A stretch of DNA of 64,000 bases from Toxoplasma gondii ME49 (taxonomy: Eukaryota > Apicomplexa > Conoidasida > Eucoccidiorida > Sarcocystidae): NCBI RefSeq assembly GCF_000006565.2, contig NC_031473.1, positions 1,364,001 through 1,428,000 on the forward strand, in the 5' to 3' direction. This document shows positions 22,732 to 34,975 of the stretch, piece by piece; the first letter of the stretch is position 1, and every line of letters begins with the position of its first letter. The translations under genes and the position numbers were made by a program. The notes beneath the pieces were generated by a model that had not been told where the DNA came from, did not search any database, and saw nothing but the letters and a program-made list of their open reading frames with translations.

Positions 22732-23290
22732 CATAAAACGCACAACTCCGTCTACTGTGGTACAGCCCCGGTTAACTGCCGATCGAAATCGACGTACGGA
22801 CAATCAAAACGACAGTCTTCATGCTGCTTGAAAAGGTCGCACTATTATTTTACTAACATTTGCAGCGAACATCGTGGGCCTTTCCCCAGCGGAAAGGCCG
22901 CTGGATGCCTGTCCTGCCAAGGATCGACTGTCAGGGTAAGGCACTTCTGCTACCATCTACTATGATTGAAACGACAGCTGACAATTTCAAGAAGAACCGT
23001 CATTTTGCGCTTTTATGGCGGGAAATCGCACCACGAACAAATAGATCGGAGCTCAGCGTCGATGCAGAAGGCAACCTCACTGCCATCCCTTCTGCTGAAC
23101 AGTATTCAAGAAACCAGAGTGCGCTTTTTGCTATTATAAGTAAAGAACCCCATTTTCTGTGGCTACGGCGAACTGCTTAGCTTCCAATACGGAAGAGTTC
23201 GCTGCCGTTGTCGCGAAAAAAGGAAACCGTAATCTTCCTCTTTATTGCCCACTGATGCTCTTCAAAGTTCCTGTGCGGCTCGTAGATTAA
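22732..23290 (+). CDS. Uncharacterised compact-intron gene, 5' end unresolved
   Basis: Four exons join in phase: 22732-22793, 22866-22935, 22992-23139, 23181-23290 (stop TAA). Introns would be 72, 56 and 41 nt; the first ends in a textbook branch and acceptor (TTTACTAACATTTGCAG). The product includes HNSVYCGTAPVNCRSKS, PFPSGKAAGCLSCQGSTV, NRHFALLWREIAPRTNR, SAEQYSRNQSALFAII and EEFAAVVAKKGNRNLPLYC, ending FKVPVRLVD. Two CxxC/C-rich bits precede an acidic/hydrophobic half. I do not recognise the family and assign no function. The evidence for a real gene is phase agreement at every junction, protein-like composition and the small-intron style shared with the two genes at 18.5-20.7 kb. The 41-nt intron is doubtful; without it the frame ends at 23180. 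Confidence 0.5.
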
Positions 23291-23959
23291 GTTAACTTGC
23301 AAAGGGCTCCGGAAAACGAAGGCAAAATTGTGAGTTCTCAACTCGCAACAAAACAGTTTGGCATAACGCTTCGATTGAAGTATTTCTTTCACCGTGCGTT
23401 GTCTTTGCATTCGGGTTATTGAGCCGGATCGCTCTCTAGCGAGCAGGCGGAGCAAACGAAGTGCATATCTGTGTGGGATGAAACCCGGTGACTGCTCCGA
23501 TAATCGATTCAGCAAACGGAAAGCACCGTAACAAACACCAGGGACAACAGGTGACGTAAGTGTACCAACACATCATGCCGGCTTGGCCTCTGTCGCCTAG
23601 GGCACTCGCTTGCGGTTGGATTTCGAGCTCGAAGCGTTTTTGCGAACAGGCAACTTTTTGATAAATCCTGTGGAAAAAATTGTTTGCTTGTGTCGGTCTC
23701 CAAGACCCATTGTTGCTCGAGTGGCACAGAGAACACTGGATTCGAACATCGGTTTCTGCGTCGAAAAGCACTGCAAACTGTGGACCGCCCCCACATTGAC
23801 ACCACGCACATTGCAAGCACATGCAGGATCGAAGGCCGACGCACAGGCACGGGCGACGCACGCTTCTCGTTCCGTTTGGGGCTCTATTTGTCTCGGCTTC
23901 ACATCGAGGGCGGAACAGGAACCGCGTGCTACCCTTCCCGCTCCGGCTTTCCTCTGCGA
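23291..23959. other. Convergent 3' region before SAM synthetase
   Basis: 669 bp between two convergent stops. Long minus-strand frames that enter from the SAM synthetase exon (for example 23436-24446) are out of frame with the enzyme and are shadows. No conserved block was seen. Confidence 0.45.
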
Positions 23960-26326
23960 TTACGCAGACTTGCTCGGCACTTTGCAGTGCGAGAGGTCCA
24001 CAACTTTCTCCCACGCACACTCTTCCTCGGTGCGGCCGAAGTGGCCGTACGCAGCGAAGCGCTTGAAGCCCGGTTCTTTGAGGCGGAGCTCCCGCAAAAT
24101 GACACCCGGCCTGAAGTCGAAGTTCTCCATGACGATCTTGAGCAGCATTTCGTCCGTGTAGTTCTCCGCCGCAGTGTTGTACGAGTTCACAAACAGCGAG
24201 AGAGGGTGAGAAACGCCAATGGAATACGACACTTGCACCAAACACCGCTTGCAAAAGCCGTTCGCCACCAGCGACTTGGCCGCGCGCCGCGCCGCGTACG
24301 CCGCAGACCGATCCACCTTCGTGCTGTCCTTCCCGCTGAATGCGCCTCCTCCGTGAGCTCCCCAGCCTAGAGAAAACACACAAAAGAATGACAGCACAGA
24401 AAGGCGTGTGACGGTTTCCCTCGTTCTCCCTCCCGTGACACAACATGAGAAGAACGTTTACGAAACAGGAACTCAGACCAATCCTTGGAGCCGCAGCGTC
24501 CTCACTTCCGGTACACCTGTCCTTTCACCTGTACTCTCATGGTAAAAGGCGTACCAAGTGACAGTCACCCCGGTTCGCTGCGCTCTTCTCTCTCGGGTTC
24601 TGCACGCCGAAAGCCCCGAGGTTTCCAGCGAATCGCTAAATTCTCACCTCCGTACGTGTCGATGATGATCTTTCTGCCGGTGAGACCAGCGTCGCCGTGG
24701 GGACCTCCTATCACGAACTTCCCACTCGGGTTTAAGTGGTAGACTGTGTCTTCATCGAGGTACTGGGGAGGGACGACGTACTTCACAACGTGCTCCATCA
24801 AGTCCGCCCGCAGCTGTTCGTTCGACGCCTCTGGCGCATGCTGTGTGCTGATGACGATTGTGTGCACGCGCTTCGGAACTGGAACTCCGTTACGGTCCTC
24901 GTACTCGACAGTCACCTGAAACATGCGGTTCGGAGAAAATCGAAAACCACACACGTTTCCTACGTCGAAAAAACGTGACCGAAGTTAAACCTTCCCTCAT
25001 CTGTGTCCTACAACGAACAATCGCAATACATACACCCACATTTATATATATATATATATACGCGGATATGTGCAGGCACTAACCAACAGATACATACATA
25101 TGAATGCAAATATACATATATATATATATATAGACGTGTCGGGTTCCTTTCACATGTGAGATTGTCAGCCTTTGCCACTCTGCGTGGTTCGTTTGAGATT
25201 CAGTGCCTCACCTGGGTTTTTCCATCGGGGCGAATGTACGGGAGAATGCCCTGCTTGCGGACTTCCGTGAGCCGTTTGCCGAGACGGGTGGCAAGCGAGT
25301 GTGAGAGGGGCATGAACTCCTCAGTTTCGTCGCAAGCATAGCCAAACATATGGCCCTGGTCGCCTGCGCCGACTTCTTCTTCCTTCTTGTTCACGTGCAC
25401 GCACTGCGCGATGTCGGGACTTTGTTCCTCGATCGCCACCACGACATTCATCGTTTTGTAATCGAGACCTTTGGACTCGTCATCGTAGCCAATTTCCTGA
25501 CGAGCCCGGAAACGATAGAAGCGCGAAGGTGAAAAAAAAAGACTGGCCACGCAGCGCCAGAGAAGGGTCACCTTCCACGAGACACCCGCGGAGGAGAGAA
25601 AGAAGTTCTGAAAAGTCTTTGATTCCACTCCAAACGAAACGGCGCACTTTCCTCGTAACAGAGATAACTACCACGTGACAGAACAAAGGACTGTACTCCA
25701 GGGCTCTCGGAAGGAACGCGGCCAGTACACACAGTTACACCAGACACACGGAAGCCACTGTCCTCTCGTCTGCATATGTGAGAAATCTTCGTATGCCGTA
25801 GGGATATCCTGCCACAGACGCCAGCCACCCATACAAAGGCGAGATAACATCCTCTTACGCACCATGTCCACCCCCACAACCTCTTCAAAATCCCGCCTCT
25901 TCACTTATGGAACCGCGAGCTCAAAATACCAAGGAAAGCTTCTATACCGAACAATCCGTATATAAATATATATACAAATATATGTATCCATATCGAGATC
26001 CATACGCATATATCCCCGTAGACACGTCCGTGCACATGTATGGAAGTCATGTCCATGTCGACAGAAAGCTGCAGACGTACCTTGACGGTATCGCGGACGA
26101 TTTGTTCATAGTTGACAGAGGCTTTGGTGGTGATTTCACCGAAGATCATGATCATGCCTGTTTTGGCGCACGTTTCGCAAGCAACTTTGCTGTCGGGGTC
26201 TTGTGCGAGGCACGCATCCAAGACGGCGTCGGATACCTGGTCGCAGAGTTTGTCGGGATGGCCTTCGTTCACCGATTCGGAGGTGAAGAGGAAGTGGCCG
26301 GGTCTAGGTGGCTTGACAGAGTTCAT
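23960..26326 (-). CDS. S-adenosylmethionine synthetase (methionine adenosyltransferase)
   Basis: Makes S-adenosylmethionine, the cell's methyl donor, from methionine and ATP in the cytosol. Exons in phase: 26326-26081, 25496-25212, 24915-24648, 24366-23960; 401 residues, close to the usual 385-400. The start [20 protein letters not shown] was taken at the ATG nearest the conserved N-terminus; an upstream in-frame Met would add about 14 residues. Signatures: [13 protein letters not shown] (substrate loop), [12 protein letters not shown] (signature 1), [31 protein letters not shown] (signature 2, phosphate-binding loop), [11 protein letters not shown], and the C-terminal block [11 protein letters not shown]. 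No key motif is missing. It starts 2.4 kb from the divergent ubiquilin gene. Confidence 0.97.
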
Positions 26327-28724
26327 CTTGTCTCGCGAAGAAAAGAGAGGAAAACTCAAGAAAGACATGCGATAATCGACCGTGACGGCGCGACGTGGGG
26401 CAACGGCGACGGGACACAGCAGCGGACGAGCAGAAGTCCTCGCGCCGAGCCACGCAGAAAACCGTTTCCCGAAATGGGGTTCCTCAAAAGGAAAGGTCGA
26501 AGACGATAAAACAGAAAAAACGGATTTCTGCGTGGTGAGTTTGCCTCCCCGCAGCGCTGGGGTGGACGGCACGCGAACCAGTTGCGGGCTAGGTGAAACG
26601 CGCCACGCCACCGCGAAAAACAACGGGAAATGGAACTATACACGCTGTTACGAAAGGAAACGCGAGTCCGATAGTCGAGTTCTTTGTGTCGGCGTCGCGT
26701 CTTCACACACCCGCGGCGCCCGTTGACCAGAGAACGGCGCCACTTCGAAAAACTTCCCACAAAAATTCTCGTCCTCGCTCCTCGATCGGTCGCGGGGGCG
26801 AAGCAGCGCGAATGGACTGGAATACAGTCGGCTGGAAATTCTGGCTGAAAAATCAGCCCTGGGTCGCCAATAAAGTAGAAGAACGCCAAACTGACAAGGT
26901 ACGCGCGCGCGTTGAGCTTTTTTCCCTCCGCAGTGGGAGACTTCTTAGAGAGACAAATCGCGGAAGACGCGCCTCTGTGCTACTACTGGGGTGAATCGTG
27001 ACGGCTCTCACAGTTCTGATAGTGAGTGAATTCGCTGCCAAACAAGGCACGCAAAAACCGAAACTGGCTGCCGCGTGTCAGTCCACAGTCCCGGCGTGGT
27101 GGGGAAGACATGTCCGGGCCGCTTTTCGCGACCAAAAAGCATTTTTTCGCGCGAATTCGCCGCAGCAGACAGCGCGGGTGAGCAGCCGCACGCGGAAAAC
27201 GCCAAGTCCAAGTCGCCGCACAGGGAAAGAGAGGCTCGCGCTGCCTCGCCGCTTGTCTGCGTTCTTCCAATTCACCGAAACTCCCGAAGCCGCCTAAGGC
27301 ATCTTCGAAATCTCGAATCGAACGCCACGCAGAAACAACCTTGCGACGCAACGCCTTTCTGCCGCTGCGGTTCCTCGCGGCATTTGCTAGCCCGACTATC
27401 ACATGAGAGTCTCACAAACGTTTTTTTTTCGCACTCTCTCAGCTCGCAGGGAACTGGCGGCGTCTCCTTGCGAACCCCTTGCTTTTGCTTGCAAACTTCT
27501 GACAGCTCCTCGTTGCGTTCCTCTCACTCTGTGGACGGGAACTTTGCTGCACACCTTTTCGTTTTTGGACCGCGCACGCCGTGGAAAACGACTTTTCCAG
27601 AGCTTTCGCGGCCGCTTGACGGGCTCACTTTTCTGGCCAAACGTGAACCGAGCCGGGGAAACGAAATAAAAACGAATCTCATTAGCAATAGACTTCTTTC
27701 TCGCCTTTCTCTACCTTGAAGACGCGCCCTGGTCATCACGCTCGGAGCCGAGATGCCTCTCGAGTCCAAGGACAACTAAAGGACGGCAAATCTCTTAATT
27801 CCACTCCCACGAGATTTCGTTTTCACCTAAAGAACGAACAAAGGAAGAGCCGTACGCTCCCCGCTTCTGTTGTTTCTGTGTTCTTCCGGCTTTGCGACCT
27901 TCTTTTCGACGCGCAGCGAAGCTCCCCCTGCACCTTCGCCGGCCTGCTCTACCTCTTGCCGAGGTCGGACGTCCACGCGGTTTCTTTGTCGTGTCGTCGC
28001 GTTCCGGTCTCGGCGTGACTTCTGGATTTCTCTGACGTTTTCCAGCGTTTTCGATTTCTCTTTTTTCGATCTTCTGCATGCTTTTCGTCGCCTCGCCTCC
28101 TGGGTGTGAGAGGTCCACAAAGCCGACAGCGGCAGAGAGCACTGAAAGTCTCTCCAGGCACTTACGCCGTCAGCGCCCCGTCTCTTAAACAGAGAATGGA
28201 AAGAACCGGTTGACCTTCTTTTTTGTGAAACACAGCGTTGTATTCGTTGCCGGCACTGCTTTTCTTGATTCCTGAAAACTCGTCTCCGAAGAATCTGCAA
28301 AAGATCCACAACGCCTTCGTCGCCGCTCTGGCGAAAGTTCGACTTTCGACCTCTCTTGCTCCTCGAACGCACCCCAGACGTCTCCAGAAGGCCCTCTTTC
28401 CGCTCGTCTAAAGCGTCAGAGAGAGTACTGACTCCTTCTTCTTCGCTCACACACATATATCTATAGATATCTATAGGTATCTCTATACATATATGTATGT
28501 ATATATATGCATACATACCGATATATACATATAGAACGTGTATATATGTGGATGTATACCGGTAAAGAAGACACAGAGTTCGCTTCGAATACCGTATTTT
28601 CCTTTTTCCGTCTTGCCGCTTGAGGAGCCTCTCGCGTCTTCGCTCGAAGAAACGTTCTCTCGACACGCGTGTAGTCCCGGTCGCTCTTCTCAGAGCCTGC
28701 CTCGAGACCGTCTGCTCGCGCGCG
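26327..28724. promoter_or_regulatory. Divergent promoter region, SAM synthetase and ubiquilin
   Basis: 2.4 kb separating two head-to-head genes. It carries pyrimidine-rich leader-like DNA on the ubiquilin side and several 80-280-codon open frames (27075-27719 plus, 27827-28666 minus) with biased composition and no family resemblance. A (TA)-rich patch lies at about 28453-28550. I read the whole as promoters and 5' untranslated regions. Confidence 0.5.
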
Positions 28725-29408
28725 ATGGAGGATCACTCGCAGCCGCGCAGGTCTTCTCACTCTGAAGACTCCTTGCAGCCGAGAGACTCTTCCCCGCCGT
28801 CTCCTCTCGCGTCTGCTGAAGATCGACGCGAGGCGACTCTGGCACTCACACCCGCAGACGGGGGAGAGAGAAACGAGAAACGCGAGACAGAGCGCGAGGA
28901 AGCATCCGAGGACGAGAGCAAGGAGAGAGGGAACAGCGACACAGAGCTTGAGATTCCTGTGACAGTCAAACTGATAAATGGCCAAACAACGCACGTCCGA
29001 GTCGATCCAGCGATCTCGGTCGATGAGTGGAAAAACCGGTTGGAACCCATCGTCCATATTCCCCCTCAAGAGCAAAGACTCGTCGCTTCTGGACGAGTCT
29101 TACAGGTGAGGAACAGCCCAGGAATGTCCTCACATTCGCAGCTTCACTTTCCTTTCTCAGAAAAAAACCATGGGCACACTTCTGCCAGTCGACGAAAATG
29201 CATCTCTGCATGTGTCTGTCTCGACTTCTCAGTCTCGCCGTTTCGAGTTTTTTCCGTCTCCTATGTAGCAGGATCTCTAGCTGCATCTTTTCATTTCCGT
29301 ATGCCTTGTCATTCTCCACTCGTTTTCCCCGTAGACTCTTTCCCGCCGGTACGTATATGTAGAGAGATGCAGACCTCGATCGGCTCGCAAACACTACATA
29401 TTGATGCA

Positions 29409-29444
<36 letters not shown>

Positions 29445-31720
29445 AGTATGTCTGCATGCATGCTTATACAGTCGACTGAGGGACCAGGATAGGGAACGCC
29501 CGCACTGCGAGCTTTCGTTGTTGAGTTGGACGCAGTTTCCTTCTTTGCTGAACGAAGACTCACACACCATCGCGTGCGATCCAGTGACCATCTCTGTGTG
29601 CATCGGCCTAGGCACCGAGAAAATCGGGGCTGTACACTCAAGTATGCGTAGAACCAACGGTGCGCAAATAACACTCTACATGTAGGTGCTCATATTCATA
29701 AGGAACAACATGGTGAAGCGTCTACAGAAATATGAGTGTGTTTCTATCTAAATAAGGATCATTCCTTGTACCTTGCGCGATTGTGACTCGGAACTCTTCT
29801 TTGGTGGCGTGCATGCAGGGAAGTCGGTGTCTCAGTTCTTACGACATCACAGCGAACTGCATAGTCCACCTGCTCCGCAATCGAGACGCTGGAGGCGCCG
29901 CATCCCGGTCCTCGGGAGTCTCTTCTGCAGGCCAGAGTTCGACTCGGGGCATCTCCAGTGAGCCTATACACCCGAAAAAATGCGCATGCACAGCTGCTGT
30001 ACAGCTCGGAACGATCGCAACGCTATGGCGACTTTTTGTGGAGGTAGTGCGGATTCTGATCCTCGTTCTATTCTCTCTAATGAACACAGGTGTCTCTGTA
30101 TCTGAAGATGCTTCTCCACGCATCGATCTGTGTCTTTACCGGTATCCCTCTAGAGACAGCATATGCATGTATTTCTCCTTTGATTTTGGTGTCTCTTCAC
30201 TGTGAATCTGCTCTGTCACGTTCCATCAGTGACCCGACATGAATCTCTTTATGAACCTCTTTCTCCGCGCACTTCCCTCTCTCGCTGTTTCTTTTCGTCG
30301 TAACGAGTTTCTCACCACTCGCGGCGTCTCCCATGGCGAGGGGTTCTCAGGCGACGCGTGCGGCTCTGCGGTGTCGAGACACCCGAGCGTGGGGTCGCGT
30401 GCATGCAGCTTCACAGTGGTTTCTGCTTTGTTCAGGCAGCCAAATTCGTGACTTGGCACAAACAGAGGTTCACCCGTTTGGACTGGGCGAGGGTGAACGA
30501 GACCTGGTGCAGCAACTGATGCAGTCTCCCTTGATGCAGCAACTCACCGACAGCCCCGACTTTCTGCGAATGGTCATGGATTCGAATCCCCAGCTCCAGC
30601 AGCTGCGCGAACAGAACCCAGAACTCAACCACTTGCTGAGCGACCCCCAGGTGCGACTTAAAGAGAGCTTCGAAACAGACTCCTGGGGTCGAGTAGCTGC
30701 TTTCCTTTTGCTGAACTCCTCCACGCATGCAGACAAAGCAAATACCTGAACCTGCTCACCGTATACAAATATATCTATATATATGTGTGTATATATATTT
30801 GTATATATATGTGTATTTATGTATATATGCTTGCTTTTGTGTGTGCGTGTGTGCTTGCGGTGTGCGTACACCTGCGGTCGTCCGCCTGTCTATGTACCAT
30901 ATGGCCGGTGGGAACGATGCACCTGAAGATACGCGGAGATCTTCGTGAGATTGTCTGGGGATCGCTGGGGATGTCTGCCTGTGCGCATGCGCCTAGCGAG
31001 ATTCGCTGTGTTTCTCTGGGGCCTTTCTCGCGTGGGTGAAGCAGGTGTATGTACACTTGAGTCGCTTCCGGACGAGTGTGCGTGAGCCGGTCTGCCTCAC
31101 GGTGCACACCGTCGACGTGGAGATGTGGACGAGAAGATTCTTTTCTCTGCAGGTCGCCTTTCCATGAGAAGCTCATTTTGTGCGTGTGTGCCGCCTCAGA
31201 TTTTCCGCCAGTCCATTCAGATGGCGAGGAACCCTGCTCTTCTGCGCGAGATGATGCGCAGCACAGATCGCGCTATGGCCAACATCGAGGCCCTCCCGGG
31301 GGTAGGTGGAGAAAAATCGGATCGAAAAAAACGGAGACAAGAAACAAGACACAGTCCAAGACCCTCCGTCATAAGAAAGAAGTGGAACCGCACAAAAAAT
31401 GACAAACTTTCTTTCCGGAGCCCAACGCGTGTGACTGACTTGCTCGGCGGTTCTCGGCGGAGGCAACGCGAATCGAGGCGCATGCACTGGGTGTACGCAC
31501 ACTCCGTCGACTCCATGCGTGCACACGATTCGGTCCGCCCTTCGTAAACTGGAGCTCCAGGAACTCCCGGCTTTTGCACGTGCACACAGACACATGCAGT
31601 CTGTCTTTCTCATTTCTCTGAATTTGCATTTGTCTCTGTCTAGGAACCTCGCAATGCATCCTTCTTCGCTCTACGTCCTTCCGACACACTCGCGTATGCA
31701 TACATATACATGTATATATA

Positions 31721-31751
<31 letters not shown>

Positions 31752-34700
31752 GCATATATATACTTTATGTAGATATAGGTGTGTAGAAGATCGCCGTGAT
31801 GGCACACTAGCACAGCTGTATTTTGTATGTATTTCCACAGACGTTTGGAGTCGGGTGCATCACCAGAGTAAGCTGCATGCAGTGTGTCTCTCAGGGGTTC
31901 CACGCACTGATGCGGATGTATCACACGATCCAAGAGCCGATGTACGCTGCCACGATCGACGCGGCTGCGGCAGACGCAGGCGGAGCTTCAGAGGCGCAGC
32001 GACAGGCGTACGAAATCTCTCGGAATGCATGCGAGCCTGTCGAGGAAATGCCGAATCCTTGGGGTGAGCAAAGCGCCAGCGCTGCAGAGACGCGGAAGGC
32101 AACTGAGAAACGGGGTGTGTCGAGGCAGAAGAGATCTGGGAGATAGGTCCGCTCTTCAGCATGATTCAGGGGAGAAGGAACTCCGTCGTTTCTGCAGAGT
32201 CACCAGCCACCGTCGTTTGCTGCCTCTGTCTTCTTTGCCCTCTGCTGCGTCTTTGCTCCTTAGTTCTCCATTTTTTATGACCTTTTTGTGTGTGACGCAG
32301 CGCCTCAGCCTCCCTCACCGCCGTCGGAAACACCTGCGTCTTCTCAGCAGTTCGACCGGATTTTGCGAAGAGGTCTTTTTCCTGTCAATCCTTCCTCCGC
32401 GCAATCAAATGTAGGTCGCGCCTGTTTCTCGATGAACGACCTCCGCAGAAAACAACATCTGCCGGCTTCTCCTGTCGTATTCTAGGACCCGCTACTTTTT
32501 CGTCCTTAACATCTCTCTTCTTCTGTTCTCTCCTCTTCACTGTCCCTATCTTTCGTTGTTCTCTCGTTTCTTTCCTCTTGGCTGTGTCGTCCCCTCTCTG
32601 CTTCTTTCTCTCCACTTTCTGACTCTTGCCGAAACGAGATCGCAGCTTTCCTCTCCGCAGGTCGCTTCTTCTCTCTTTCCCCCTTCTTCTGCAGAACCTT
32701 GCATTTGCGGTTTCCCCCCAAGAACCTTTGGGCTTCCCAGTTGCTCGCATGCGCGTGTCTCCGCCTCGCCCTGTGCAAAACTCGACGCCCGCTGCAGCGG
32801 AGAGGACCGAGTCAAGCGAGGCGCCCACCACTCGGCTTATATTCGGAGAGAGTGACTCTGGACCCGCGCGTGAAGCGGCGTCGCTGTCCGCGGCTGGCGT
32901 CCCAGGGGAAGAGACTGGAAGTGCTCCCGAAGGAAGGCCGGAGGGAGGCACTGCTGACTCCGCACAAGGCTCCTCCTTCCGGGTGGTTATGGACCTCTTA
33001 AGAAGCAGCTTAAGAAACACTGGAGACATGAGGCAATTCGAACAAATCAACCGGTAATCTATTCTTCAAAATGACATATATATACACCCGTGTTCTGTAT
33101 ATATACATGTACGTCCATATATGCGTATACATATGCATGCTTATCTGTATGTACACGTATGTATGTATATATATATATATATATGTATATGTAAATGCAT
33201 ATCCTAAGAAGCACACTAAGGAACACTGGAGACATGAGGAAGTTCGAACAAATCAACATGTAAACTACTGTATAAATGTATACCTATATATATTAAATGC
33301 TTACCTGTATGTATGCGTATCTACATACACACACATGTATGTTTGTTTGATGGAAAAGGCTTTGGCCTCTGCGTCTGCTGTGTAGACAGCGTCTCTTTTC
33401 CGTGTGTTTGCATGCGCTTTCGTGCTTATCACGGAAAAGAAAAGTGGAAGGATTAGTGTCAGAGAACGCTGTTTTTTGGTGATGCCTCTCGTTCCTGCCT
33501 CTGCGAAGTTCCAGAGAGAGTTCTTTGTGTCTTTGAACCTCCGACTCTTTCTACGAGGTTTAACGTTGTTTGTGTCTCCTCTCTTTATGCCGCGTTCCCT
33601 TCTTGTTTTCTCGGCTTCATAGACTTTGTCTCTTTTCGTCTCTTTCGTTGCGTCCTGTAGAAGTGCACAACAAGGATCGCAGCCGCCATTCTCTCTCGGG
33701 ACTCCTGGACTCCTGGGGATGTTGTCTCCTTTCTCGGTGGACTCATCTCCATTTGCTGCTGAGTTTCCTCCTGGACCATCAAACGAGGAAGGACGCGAGG
33801 AGACAAATTCTCTCGTACAGCTCTCTCAGGATGCAGAAACTTCAGGCGCCACAGGTCCGGTTTGTAAAGACATCCTCCCTTTTCAGCTTTCACTCTTGTC
33901 TCTGCATCTTCGCAGATCCACGCGCCGCCTCACACTCTTCATACGTGCACATAGATCTATGTGTGTAAACGCGAACAAATTCGTATGCATATCTCCATAC
34001 ATCTTTCTCTGTATGTGTTTGTGTATGTGAGTCAGTGCATGCATCTATTATACATTTATGTATGTGTATCCATGGGGTGTGTAGACGCATGCGCATGCAG
34101 GTCGATTGTAAGCGTGTGTTCAAGAGAGCACTTGCATGCAACGAGTACGTGAGGTAGACCTGCTTGTCCTCGCCGGCTGGATAGTAGAGATGGAGATAAT
34201 TCTGCAGCGTACATAAATAGATTTGTATGGTAATCGCCTTTGTGAGCATATGTCGAAGGTCCATACAGCGTTACGCGGAAGTCTGTATCCGTGTATAGAC
34301 ACGTAGCCATGCATGCAAGTACGCAGAGATACGTCAATACCTACACAAGCGCATCTATGTAGACAAATGTGCACAATTATTTCTGCATTTGTGGAGGTAA
34401 AGTGTATGTTTCTCTTTCGACTGTTTGTTTTCTCATTTCGGAGAAGACTGTTCTGCGTTTTTTTCAGCGCTGGCTTCTCGCTACGCAGTTCAGCTGGACA
34501 CTCTGAGGTCGATGGGGTTCACAGACACAGCGCAGTGCATTCGCGCTCTCGAAACTGTTGGAGGTAATTTCAAAAGTGGAGAAAGTCCACAGCCGGTAAA
34601 GAGCGCGAGCGGAGATACTTTAGAAAGTAGGGTGCTCCCGAGTTCGGCCCGAGTCACTCCATAAACGGCACAGAGCAAGAAGGCAGTTGAGAACCGATGC

Positions 34701-34975
34701 TGCGGAAGTCGATCCCTTTACTCTTTTTATGTTTTTAATCGAACCGTTGCGTCCACTCCCTTCTTCAGCTGAACGCAAAGGTCTGCATGTGTGCATGCGG
34801 CTCTGTCCGTTGCGGCGTTCCTCTGCAAGGTCGGCTTTTCTTCGCCAGAAGTCAAAGGCTCTGATTTTCCTGTCGTCCATTCTCTGGAGTTCTTACTTTT
34901 CTCCCTTTCCTTTCAGGGAACTTAAACAGAGCAATCGACCTCCTTCTTGCGCAGCAACAGGCCCCGCGGCCTTGA
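28725..34975 (+). CDS. Ubiquilin/Dsk2 (UBL-STI1-UBA proteasome shuttle)
   Basis: Shuttle factor that delivers ubiquitinated clients to the proteasome and chaperones membrane proteins. Exons in phase: 28725-29105, 29819-29957, 30436-30650, 31200-31301, 31895-32063, 32301-32410, 32695-33053, 33661-33854, 34468-34563, 34917-34975; 607 residues. A charged low-complexity N-terminal extension of about 76 residues precedes the UBL ([19 protein letters not shown] to [17 protein letters not shown]). STI1 repeats follow ([60 protein letters not shown]), then [17 protein letters not shown], the normal ubiquilin spacer. The UBA occupies about residues 557-600 ([25 protein letters not shown]). The 3' end of exon 32695-33053 is partly duplicated in the next intron. 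Confidence 0.95.
29410..29441. repeat. (TA)n microsatellite in ubiquilin intron 1
   Basis: Pure TA run of about 16 units. Others in the same gene lie near 30775-30830, 31711-31760 and 33165-33190. Confidence 0.9.
33206..33260 (+). repeat. Degenerate second copy of a ubiquilin exon end
   Basis: This intronic stretch repeats the last ~50 bp of the exon ending at 33053, including GAACACTGGAGACATGAGG and TTCGAACAAATCAAC, with several substitutions. The following ~60 bp also resemble the start of the intron (ATGCTTA-CTGTATGTA). The unit spans about 195 bp. Confidence 0.85.

Noticed and set aside
23436..24446. 336-codon minus-strand open frame
   Set aside because: Different frame of the last SAM synthetase exon; the enzyme frame in the same place is fully conserved.
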